From assembly GCA_002419215.1 (NCBI GenBank), contig DIFQ01000141.1, positions 1 to 12,819 of the forward strand: a stretch of 12,819 nt of DNA. Direction: 5' to 3'. The position numbers and the translations under genes were made by a program. The first letter of the stretch is position 1; the number at the start of each line of letters is the position of its first letter. The DNA is from Syntrophaceae bacterium UBA5744 (GTDB lineage: Bacteria; Desulfobacterota; Syntrophia; Syntrophales; UBA2192). Shown piece after piece: positions 1-5,752 of the stretch. Under the pieces are notes generated by a model. The model was not told the DNA's origin, did no database searches, and was given only the letters and a program-made list of their open reading frames with translations.

Positions 1-368
1 GCGGCGTGGGCGGCCAGGTCGACTTCGTCCGCGGGGCGAGCCGCTCCAAGGGCGGCAAGTCCATCATTGCCCTGCCGTCCACGGCGGCCAGGGGCACCCT
101 GTCGCGGATCGCCCCGGCCCTCGATGCCGGCGCGGCCGTGAGCACCTCGCGAAACGACGTGCACTACATCGTCACCGAGTTCGGGGCGGCGGATCTGCGC
201 GGCAAGAGCATCCGCGAGCGGGCGATGGCCCTCATTGGCATCGCGCACCCGGACTTCCGGGAGGAGCTGAAGCGCGAGTTCGAGAAAATCCACAACCCCG
301 ATGCGCGCCTGTCTCAGCAGGCGCCCCGGGAACCGTCGAAAGGAATCGCCGCGTCCGCGGCGAGGTGA
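1..368 (+). CDS. Acetyl-CoA hydrolase/transferase family protein, C-terminal part (partial)
   Basis: This is the last 121 or so residues of a CoA-transferase whose 5' part lies outside the window; codons are read from position 3. The family (acetyl-CoA hydrolase, Cat1, 4-hydroxybutyrate CoA-transferase) moves CoA between acetate and other carboxylates through an enzyme-glutamyl intermediate in the cytoplasm. The visible part has the usual C-terminal signatures: GGQVDFVRGA, then SKGGKSIIALPST, then the SRNDVHYIVTEFG segment, then RGKSIRERAMALIGIAHPDFR. The catalytic glutamate lies in a part I would expect here or just upstream; the VTEFG glutamate is conserved but I do not claim it is catalytic. 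The last 20 or so residues are rich in Arg, Ala and Pro and look like a non-conserved tail. The permease follows 40 bases later with no terminator between, so the two are probably co-transcribed. The substrate cannot be told from this fragment. Confidence 0.9.
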   Translation, partial: GVGGQVDFVRGASRSKGGKSIIALPSTAARGTLSRIAPALDAGAAVSTSRNDVHYIVTEFGAADLRGKSIRERAMALIGIAHPDFREELKREFEKIHNPDARLSQQAPREPSKGIAASAAR

Positions 369-390
369 AGCATATTCAAACATCTATTTA

Positions 391-397
391 CGGAGGA
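391..397 (+). promoter_or_regulatory. Strong ribosome binding site that fixes the permease start
   Basis: CGGAGGAGG at 391-399 contains a near-perfect Shine-Dalgarno core, about 9-12 bases before the ATG at 409. It favours this start over upstream in-frame codons that overlap the CoA-transferase gene. Confidence 0.75.
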
Positions 398-408
398 GGC
401 TTCTTATC

Positions 409-1839
409 ATGAGTATGAAACGAGAGTATGGAGGAATACAACCCGGTATTCCGTTGGGGCCGTTGACGATTCGCATCCCCGGAATCCACTACCGGTTCGA
501 GTGGGCGGACTTCATCCAGGGTCTTCTGATGTGCACCGTCTGTCTTTCCATCATCCCGGTGCTGACCGGCAAGCTGGGCATGTCCTTCGAGGTCGCCCTG
601 GCCATCGTCATCCTCAACGGGACCCTGTATTGTGCCCATGTCCTTTTCGGCGACCCCGTCGTTCCCGGCTGGGTCACCCCGGCGATCCCGCTCCTGATCG
701 CCTACTGCGTGACCTTCCCGGAAGGCGTGGAACGCATCCAGGCGCTGATCGCCTTCGAACTGACGTTCGGTCTTTTTTGCCTGTTCCTGGGGATCACCGG
801 GTTGGCGAAAAAATTCATCGGCCTGATTCCCAATGCGGTCCAGGCGGCCATCCTGCTGGGCGCCGGCTTCTCGGCGATCATGCTGATCTTCAACCCGGGA
901 CAGGGTCTCAAAAGCTTCGACTCGTACCCGATCACCATCATCATCTGCATCGGGCTTGCCTACTATCTTCTTTTCTCGGATCATTTCAAGGCGATCAGCC
1001 ACAACAACAAGGTGTTGTGGTATCTTGCCAACCTCGGCATGATGCCCGCCCTGGCCCTGGCTATCTTCGTCGGGCCGCTCGCCGGTGAAGTTGCCTGGCC
1101 GGTGTACACGACCGAGATCTTCACGAAGCCCGATTTCGGCGGCCTGATCAGGGACTGGACCATGCTGGGCGCCATCCCCGTGCCGCCCTTCAAGATGTTC
1201 ATCACGGGTATCCCGATGGTCGTCAGTGCCTACATCGTCGTATTCGGGGACGTCATCCAGTCCCAGGCCCTCCTGGAGGATGCCCAGAAATATCGGCCCG
1301 ACGAGAAAATAGACTATAACCCGAACCGGTCGCACATCATCTTCGGCGGCCGCAACATCCTCATGAGCATCTTCGGACCCGATATCTCCATGTGCGGCCC
1401 CCTCTGGGCTGCCATGCAGGTCGTTGTCTGCGAGCGATACAAGCACGGGCCCGCCGCCATGGAATCCATCAACAGCGGGGCGGGTTCATTCCGCTGGGGC
1501 ACATGGGTCGGGTATTTCCTGGCTCCGGTGCTGGCTACGGTGAAGCCGATCCTGGGTGTCGGCCTGGTTTCCACGATGCTCATCCAGGGTTACGTCAGCG
1601 TGCGAGTCGGGATCATGAAGGCAAGGTCGTTCAACGACCTGGGCATCGCCGGAGTGGCCGGGGCGATCGTGGCCACGCGCGGTGCGGCCTGGGGGCTCGG
1701 GGCCGCCATCCTCCTGACGTTGTTGATCTATCTTGGAACGAGCAAGGACCACGCATACATGAAGGAAGAGCCCATATTCCCGGGCAACACGCCCGAGAAG
1801 ATCAAGGCCGAAGTCGAAAGAATGTCGAAGTTTCACTAG
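409..1839 (+). CDS. Multi-pass membrane permease, NCS2/SulP-like fold, substrate unknown
   Basis: A 476-residue, very hydrophobic protein with about 12 membrane segments and a short charged C-terminal tail (from about residue 445). I do not recognise an exact family. Three features suggest the transporter fold shared by nucleobase (NCS2/UraA) and SulP permeases: a segment of the form GLAKKFIGLIPNAVQAAILLG, a hydrophilic break at about 285-315 (DAQKYRPDEKIDYNPNR), and a C-terminal half with a Pro-containing helix followed by a Gly/Ala-rich pair. This is inference from pattern, not a sequence match. The ATG at 409 is chosen because of the strong upstream GGAGGAGG; the frame is open further upstream but overlaps the previous gene. 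It follows a CoA-transferase gene by 40 bases and ends just before a hairpin terminator. The pairing suggests import of an organic acid that is then activated by CoA transfer, or export of the product acid; this is a guess. Confidence 0.8.
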   Translation: MSMKREYGGIQPGIPLGPLTIRIPGIHYRFEWADFIQGLLMCTVCLSIIPVLTGKLGMSFEVALAIVILNGTLYCAHVLFGDPVVPGWVTPAIPLLIAYCVTFPEGVERIQALIAFELTFGLFCLFLGITGLAKKFIGLIPNAVQAAILLGAGFSAIMLIFNPGQGLKSFDSYPITIIICIGLAYYLLFSDHFKAISHNNKVLWYLANLGMMPALALAIFVGPLAGEVAWPVYTTEIFTKPDFGGLIRDWTMLGAIPVPPFKMFITGIPMVVSAYIVVFGDVIQSQALLEDAQKYRPDEKIDYNPNRSHIIFGGRNILMSIFGPDISMCGPLWAAMQVVVCERYKHGPAAMESINSGAGSFRWGTWVGYFLAPVLATVKPILGVGLVSTMLIQGYVSVRVGIMKARSFNDLGIAGVAGAIVATRGAAWGLGAAILLTLLIYLGTSKDHAYMKEEPIFPGNTPEKIKAEVERMSKFH

Positions 1840-1868
1840 TGTGAGCCGAGACTGACGAGGATTTCCAT

Positions 1869-1903
1869 CCAACCCCCCTCAAATATCCGTTGAGGGGGGT
1901 TGG
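1869..1903 (+). terminator. Perfect 14-bp hairpin after the permease gene
   Basis: Left arm 1869-1882 and right arm 1890-1903 are exact reverse complements with a 7-base loop; the core is six C pairing with six G. It begins 29 bases after the permease stop. The downstream tract (TTATTCCTCT) is only partly T-rich, so it may be a weak terminator or an RNA-stabilising 3' hairpin rather than a classical intrinsic terminator. Confidence 0.7.
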
Positions 1904-1918
1904 TTATTCCTCTATAGT
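1890..1918 (+). promoter_or_regulatory. Sigma70-like promoter overlapping the hairpin
   Basis: TTGAGG at 1890-1895 and TATAGT at 1913-1918 are separated by exactly 17 bases. They match the consensus at 4 of 6 and 5 of 6 positions. The expected transcript start near 1925 would leave a leader of about 28 bases before the ATG at 1953. The -35 box is inside the right arm of the preceding hairpin. No experiment supports it. Confidence 0.45.
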
Positions 1919-1952
1919 GTGCGGAGTCGGACGGTTGCAGAGGACAGGATCC

Positions 1953-2660
1953 ATGGCCTACGTAGAAGGATACCCGGGAAGCAAAATCAAGGGTCTTACC
2001 CTGCGACACAGGGCCTATCCGCTCCTTGTGTTCGCGGCCGTCATCGGGATCGTTCTCTACTTCTCCGAGGGGTGGCTGGAGGACATCCGGACCACGGCCG
2101 CAATCGTCGCGGTCCTGGCGTTGTTCATTGTCGGTGGCTTCATCAAGGCAAACCCGATGGCCTGGAAGTTGATTTTCAAGAGACCCAAATTCGAGCGCCT
2201 GCTTCGCCTGGACCGGATGGTGGCCGATGAACTGGCAAAACTCGACGATGATCACTTTGTCATCCACGATTTCCGATTCGAATTGTTCCATGTCGAACAT
2301 CTCGTGATTTCCCCCCGGGGAATCTTCGTCGTCCATAAAATCCCCCGCGGTGAGCCCCTCGGCGTGAGGAACGACATGCTGTTTGCCGGGGATCTCTGCC
2401 TGGAGAAAAACACGTCGAATCTATGGAGAATCTGCCACCTGATCCAGATCGTGTTCCGGAAGGGGTACAAGGAGGATCTCATGCCGGAACCCATCCTGGT
2501 TTCTCCGGAGGCGGGCTCCCTGGCGCTGAACGAGTTCAAGGGGATTTCCATCGTCGATCTGCCCGGGATGCATGAACGGATCACGCGCGGTCAGCGGGGG
2601 GTGCTCGACCCGGACCTTGTCCGGAGTTTCGCGGTCTTCATCAAGAGCAAGTACGCCTGA
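1953..2660 (+). CDS. NERD-like domain protein with two membrane helices
   Basis: A 235-residue protein. Two hydrophobic helices at about 22-43 and 49-67 place the N-terminus in the membrane; the rest is predicted to be cytoplasmic. Residues 88-133 read like the start of a NERD (nuclease-related) domain: a helix with LAKLDDDHFVIHDF, then HVEHLVISPRGIFVVHK. In typical NERD proteins the second motif is of the type EIDHlvvgpxGvfvIExK, where the D and ExK are the predicted nuclease core. Here D is replaced by E115 and the second motif is one residue shorter with H128-K129, so catalytic activity is doubtful. The ATG at 1953 is preferred, with GAGGACAGGA just upstream; an in-frame alternative lies at 1890 but would start inside the hairpin. 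The downstream small membrane gene is 76 bases away and may be in the same transcript. The role is unknown. Confidence 0.65.
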   Translation: MAYVEGYPGSKIKGLTLRHRAYPLLVFAAVIGIVLYFSEGWLEDIRTTAAIVAVLALFIVGGFIKANPMAWKLIFKRPKFERLLRLDRMVADELAKLDDDHFVIHDFRFELFHVEHLVISPRGIFVVHKIPRGEPLGVRNDMLFAGDLCLEKNTSNLWRICHLIQIVFRKGYKEDLMPEPILVSPEAGSLALNEFKGISIVDLPGMHERITRGQRGVLDPDLVRSFAVFIKSKYA

Positions 2661-2736
2661 GAGATGAGGATTGCCTGTCGTGCGGCGCCCCCGCCTGCAT
2701 GAGGGCAACATCCTCCATCGGCAGGAACCGAGATCC

Positions 2737-3150
2737 ATGACCCGAATCCCATTCCCTGAGCTTCCCTTCACGGTCAAAATGGCCATTGGTTCCGTTTTTT
2801 CCGCCTGGGGATTTTATGTCGCCTCCCACGCCCTCTACCATGGCGCGCTTTCCCTGTTCCAGGTCACGATGGGGATGCTGTGTTGCGTCCTGGCCTATTC
2901 CCTGAAAAAATGGGGCAGGGTTGCCTGCCTCGCGTACATTGTTCTGTTTGTCGGAGCCCAGCTGTTCACCCTGTACGATCATCTGAACGGAAGCCCGGTA
3001 TCCATCGGACTCCTGGCGATTCAGGCCATCAATCTCCTCCTCTTTTCAGCGGCGATCGTTTTTCTGCTGCACGGGGACACCGCCCGGTTTTACGCAAAAC
3101 CGGATCCGGGCGCGGCGCTTACCCGTCCCGATCGGAGAGGCCCCGGCTGA
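2737..3150 (+). CDS. Small membrane protein with about four helices, unknown function
   Basis: A 137-residue protein I do not recognise. Hydrophobic stretches lie at about 13-30, 36-54, 60-76 and 88-110, followed by a short polar tail rich in Arg, Asp and Pro. A typical multi-pass membrane protein of small size, with no catalytic motif visible. I chose the ATG at 2737; upstream starts (for example TTG at 2671) would add a polar, basic stretch that is not membrane-like, and TTG 2671 has its purine-rich site touching it. The Shine-Dalgarno for 2737 is weak (GCAGGAACCGAG). It follows the NERD-like gene by 76 bases in the same direction, so co-transcription is plausible. Its last 32 bases overlap the end of the convergent gene at 3119-3394. 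Confidence 0.6.
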   Translation: MTRIPFPELPFTVKMAIGSVFSAWGFYVASHALYHGALSLFQVTMGMLCCVLAYSLKKWGRVACLAYIVLFVGAQLFTLYDHLNGSPVSIGLLAIQAINLLLFSAAIVFLLHGDTARFYAKPDPGAALTRPDRRGPG

Positions 3151-3394
3151 AGTGCCAGGAGAGTCCGAAGACGATGACCCCCACGGCCACGGCGGCCACC
3201 ACGATCCATCCCTTGAATGTCCAGAATTCCTCGGGGTTTTTGATGAGAGCGTCGTAGACGAGCCAGGGCAGGCTGGCGCCTACGATGGCAAGGAACGGCG
3301 CCAGGGGGTGATCCCCCCGGCTGCGGTCCGTTCTTTCTTTGCGGGCACTTTCAGGGAGACGAGGCGCCCTTGTCGGTTCTTCAGGCCGGGCCAT
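3119..3394 (-). CDS. Small two-helix membrane protein, unknown function
   Basis: A 91-residue protein on the minus strand. The first 30 residues are basic and polar (many Arg, Pro, Glu); two hydrophobic helices follow at about 32-48 and 61-80, joined by a short loop containing NPEEFWTFKG, and a short tail ends in DRDG. I do not recognise a family. It is supported by an ATG with a purine-rich GAGGGGG about ten bases before it, and by a good sigma70-like promoter just upstream (3429-3457). Its 3' end overlaps the convergent plus-strand gene by 32 bases. The hydrophobic profile is too clean for a chance frame, but with no homologue recognised I keep the confidence moderate. Confidence 0.55.
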   Translation of the reverse strand: MARPEEPTRAPRLPESARKERTDRSRGDHPLAPFLAIVGASLPWLVYDALIKNPEEFWTFKGWIVVAAVAVGVIVFGLSWHFSRGLSDRDG

Positions 3395-3428
3395 CTTCCC
3401 GGAACCCCCTCACAACATTTGTTTTATG

Positions 3429-3457
3429 ATTATCATCCCGCCCGTTTTTCATCGCAA
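3429..3457 (-). promoter_or_regulatory. Sigma70-like promoter for the 3119-3394 gene
   Basis: Reading the minus strand, TTGCGA (3457-3452) and GATAAT (3434-3429) are separated by exactly 17 bases. They match the consensus at 4 of 6 and 5 of 6 positions. Transcription would start near 3422, leaving about 28 bases before the ATG at 3394. Confidence 0.45.
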
Positions 3458-3516
3458 GAAAAAGATTCAAGGGTGGCGGCCCAGTACCCGTGAGCCGTGG
3501 CTTGGGCATGGACTTT

Positions 3517-3547
3517 CCCCTTGTGCTGCACTGACAAGGGGCAGTGC
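3517..3547. repeat. Two mutually exclusive hairpins beside the first repeat array
   Basis: CCCCTTGT (3517-3524) can pair with ACAAGGGG (3534-3541), giving an 8-bp stem with a 9-base loop. GCACTG (3528-3533) can instead pair with CAGTGC (3542-3547). There is no T tract after it, so it is not a standard terminator. The second arm runs into the first unit of the 8-bp array. Confidence 0.4.
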
Positions 3548-3582
3548 GAAAGTGTATGAGTGCCTGAGTGTTTGAGTGAAGA
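3543..3582 (+). repeat. 8-bp tandem array, AGTGNNNN family, left arm
   Basis: Five consecutive 8-base units all begin AGTG: AGTGCGAA, AGTGTATG, AGTGCCTG, AGTGTTTG, AGTGAAGA. The first four bases are fixed and the last four vary. The array ends with AGTGAAGA, as do all other arrays of this family in the window. It faces an inverted copy 77 bases downstream. Confidence 0.85.
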
Positions 3583-3659
3583 GGGAAAATTCCGGGACGC
3601 GAAGGTCGAATTTCATGATGCCGATTCCCGAGGCCATCCTGCCTCCTCATTACATCTTT

Positions 3660-3699
3660 TCTTCACTCAGACACTTAGACACTCAAGCACTCGTACACT
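3660..3699 (-). repeat. 8-bp tandem array, AGTGNNNN family, right arm
   Basis: On the minus strand this reads AGTGTACG, AGTGCTTG, AGTGTCTA, AGTGTCTG, AGTGAAGA: five units in the opposite orientation to 3543-3582. The two 40-base arms could pair into a long imperfect stem with a 77-base loop. Confidence 0.85.
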
Positions 3700-3813
3700 T
3701 CTCCCCGGTCCCTCGTCTTCATTGACACGCCCGGCGCGATCGCCTATGATTCGGCTTGCCTTCAGCCGCATGCCCTGCAGGGTGCAGAGCCGGCCCGGGG
3801 ATCTTTCCCGTTT

Positions 3814-3848
3814 TTCCCCTTTGTCCTTTGTCCTTGAACCTTTCTCCT
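3814..3848 (-). repeat. 7-bp tandem array, AGGACAA family
   Basis: On the plus strand the units are TTCCCCT, TTGTCCT, TTGTCCT, TGAACCT, TTCTCCT. On the minus strand they read as AGGACAA-type units, the same family as 7482-7509. It lies about 90 bases before the BrkB start. Confidence 0.7.
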
Positions 3849-3938
3849 TGATGGCCTATGATCCCTCATGCTCCGTGTCCGGTGGCCCGCAGGGTGCTGC
3901 AACGAGGCGGGGCAAATGTTGTCGGTTGCGGTCGGGCG

Positions 3939-4802
3939 ATGGTGAATGTTTACAAGGCACTTGGGATACTCGGCCGGCTCGCCGGCTTCCTCCTGCGGGT
4001 TCTGGGCCGCTTCAGGCAGAACCAGGGCCTGCTCCTGGCCGGGGCCGTCGCCTACTACACCCTGCTGTCCCTCATCCCCCTGCTGATCCTCATCCTGATC
4101 GTGCTTTCGCATTTCATGGACCCGGAACAGCTCATCGGGACCATGTCGACATTCCTGGAGCTTGCCGTGCCCGGCTATGCGGCGGCCCTGACCGAGCAGG
4201 TCCGGGTGTTTCTCCGGTACCGCGGCCTGATCGGCACGTTGGGCATCCTGATCCTGCTGTTTTTCAGCTCCATCGCCTTCTCCGTTCTGGAGAACGCCAT
4301 TTCGGTGATCTTCCATCGCGTGAGGCCAAATCGCCGCCACTTCCTCATCTCGAGCATTCTCCCCTACCTGTTCATCCTGCTGATCACGCTGGGCATCTTG
4401 ACCCTGTCGTTCATCGTGGGCGCGCTGGAGCCGCTGGAAAGCACGAGGCTGGTGGTGTTCGGGCACAAATTCGGGCTGGGGTTCATCTTTGGCGTGGCGA
4501 TCTATGCGCTGGGGCTTACGGCGGAGGTTCTGCTGATCACGGCCTTCTACCTGGTCCTGCCCGTGGGGCCCACCACCTTCCGGCACGCGCTCATCGGGGG
4601 GCTGTCCGCCACGATCCTGTGGGAGATCACCCGCCGCGTGATCGTATGGTATTACAAGACCTACACCTTCGTGAACCTGATCTACGGCTCCTTCGCCTCG
4701 GTGGTGGTGTTCCTTCTCGGCGTCGAGGCCGTGGCTCTCATCGTCCTGCTGGGGGCCCAGGTCATCGCGGAGCTCGAGCGCGTCAACGAAAAAATACGTT
4801 AG
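3939..4802 (+). CDS. YihY/virulence factor BrkB family inner-membrane protein
   Basis: A 287-residue protein with about six membrane helices and cytoplasmic basic loops. Two family signatures are clear. Near residue 34 is AGAVAYYTLLSLIPL, the conserved first-helix motif. Near the C-terminus YGSFASVVVFLL is followed by a helix ending in LLGAQVIAELER, where the family usually has LLGAELNAE. The length is normal for the family. Once annotated as ribonuclease BN, these proteins are now regarded as membrane proteins of uncertain role, and I make no functional claim. The ATG at 3939 is chosen because the conserved region begins soon after; an in-frame ATG at 3858 would add 27 residues that are not membrane-like and come from DNA next to the repeat array. 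No strong Shine-Dalgarno is visible for either. The DksA-like gene converges from the other side, 16 bases away. Confidence 0.85.
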   Translation: MVNVYKALGILGRLAGFLLRVLGRFRQNQGLLLAGAVAYYTLLSLIPLLILILIVLSHFMDPEQLIGTMSTFLELAVPGYAAALTEQVRVFLRYRGLIGTLGILILLFFSSIAFSVLENAISVIFHRVRPNRRHFLISSILPYLFILLITLGILTLSFIVGALEPLESTRLVVFGHKFGLGFIFGVAIYALGLTAEVLLITAFYLVLPVGPTTFRHALIGGLSATILWEITRRVIVWYYKTYTFVNLIYGSFASVVVFLLGVEAVALIVLLGAQVIAELERVNEKIR

Positions 4803-4818
4803 GGAGCGCTCCTGCGCA

Positions 4819-5178
4819 CTATCTCGCCGCGGCCGTCCGGTTTCGCTCCCGTTTCTCCTGGCAATCCACGCACAGAAGGGCCGTGGGTTCGGCCGTCAGG
4901 CGCTTCCCCGAGATCTCGCCGTCGCAGGAGAGGCAGATGCCGTAGCTTCCCTGCTCCATCCGGTCCAGGGCCAGGGTCAGTTTCTGGATCTCCGCATTTT
5001 CCCTCGCCCGGAAAAGGCGCAAGAGATCCCGCTCGCGCTCCTGGGCCGCCTGGTCCACGGGGTCGGCGGGCCTTTCCTCCGCATCCGGTTCTCCGGGGGC
5101 GTGTCCCGCCTGGCGGTTCACGTCGGCAAGCCTCTTCAGGATGATGGTCCTCAGAGCTTGACGTTTCTTGTTGTCCAT
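4819..5178 (-). CDS. TraR/DksA family zinc-finger protein
   Basis: A 119-residue protein. Residues 44-75 are a charged helix (part of the coiled coil) and a C4 zinc finger follows: C82 and C85, then C103 and C106, spaced CxxC-17-CxxC. This is the DksA/TraR signature. DksA-type proteins bind RNA polymerase through the secondary channel and change promoter response with ppGpp. The tip motif DxxDxA, needed for DksA activity, is present as D39, D42 and A44. It is shorter than E. coli DksA and the N-terminal helix region is compact, so it could be a DksA paralogue or a TraR/YbiI-type protein. The ATG at 5178 is selected because GGAGG sits about seven bases before it; an in-frame GTG at 5187 overlaps that site. 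The gene is convergent with brkB-like 3939-4802. No promoter was found upstream. Confidence 0.85.
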   Translation of the reverse strand: MDNKKRQALRTIILKRLADVNRQAGHAPGEPDAEERPADPVDQAAQERERDLLRLFRARENAEIQKLTLALDRMEQGSYGICLSCDGEISGKRLTAEPTALLCVDCQEKRERNRTAAAR

Positions 5179-5752
5179 CCGTTTCACCTCCGCGTCCTAT
5201 GAAAACCCTTTCCTCTGTTCTCCTCCCCTGGTGGGAGGAGGTGGTGGAATGATTTCGTTCCTTTTGCCCCATGGTCCCGCAATCGGTCGAAAAATGCGAA
5301 CAGTCCCCCGCTTGCGGGCATCCCGCTTTTTAAAACGGCCGCTGAACGGGGATCGACGACGCCGGTGAATGAAGCCCGGCATCGTGTGCGCAGGAAATTT
5401 CGTCAGGTGGAACGAAAACTAAACCGGAATGCCGGTCAATGCAATACCAACAGATAAACAGGAATTTGTCAGGTCGAAACTGTAAAATAGTCCTTGCTTT
5501 ATGTGGTACATTTGCGATGGGGAAGGATGCATCTTATCTTGCGCCGAGTTTCATGCTATGAGAACGATTGAAGCGTTCGACCGGCTCGCGTCATGCGCTG
5601 CGGGGATGAGCAAGAGGCGGGCCCATTTTTCGAGTCTCCCGGCGCCTTGGTGCGTAGAATTTTCAGCTTTTCGGGGATGAACGGTTTCAGGGGGTTGTCA
5701 AAGGCCTTGCCGGGGCAAGGGAACTGCCGGAAGGCCGGGAAAGGATAAGACC
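5179..5752. other. 574-base gap with no recognised gene
   Basis: This divergent gap lies between the DksA-like gene and the MscS gene and must hold their promoters. I found no convincing sigma70 or sigma54 pair. A stretch at about 5400-5560 is AT-richer than its surroundings. A small stem, CCTTGC (5705-5710) with GCAAGG (5715-5720) and a 4-base loop, lies in the MscS leader. A 40-codon frame at 5558-5680 has no ribosome binding site and I do not call it. Confidence 0.6.

Larger units (their letters stand above)
3395..3938. other. Long non-coding gap rich in repeats
   Basis: This 544-base gap has no frame I would call a gene. It holds the promoter of the minus-strand gene, a small hairpin at 3517-3541, an inverted pair of 8-bp arrays (3543-3582 and 3660-3699) and a 7-bp array (3814-3848). 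The 3583-3659 stretch between the inverted arrays has no feature I can name. A frame running through much of the gap is open only because the repeats lack stops. Confidence 0.7.

Noticed and set aside
388..1446. Minus-strand open frame of 352 codons across the permease
   Set aside because: Antisense shadow, Asp/Glu/His/Gly-rich with no recognisable domain; the plus frame has a good start and membrane profile.
3560..4945. Plus-strand open frame of 461 codons overlapping the BrkB gene
   Set aside because: Begins in the repeat array and then reads as Pro/Arg/Ala-rich in a shifted frame; the BrkB frame has the conserved motifs.
5501..5518. Possible sigma54 promoter (TGGTACATTTGCG)
   Set aside because: The GG and GC are separated by 7 bases, not the required 10.
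5558..5680. 40-codon open frame in the gap before MscS
   Set aside because: No ribosome binding site, no hydrophobic or conserved pattern.
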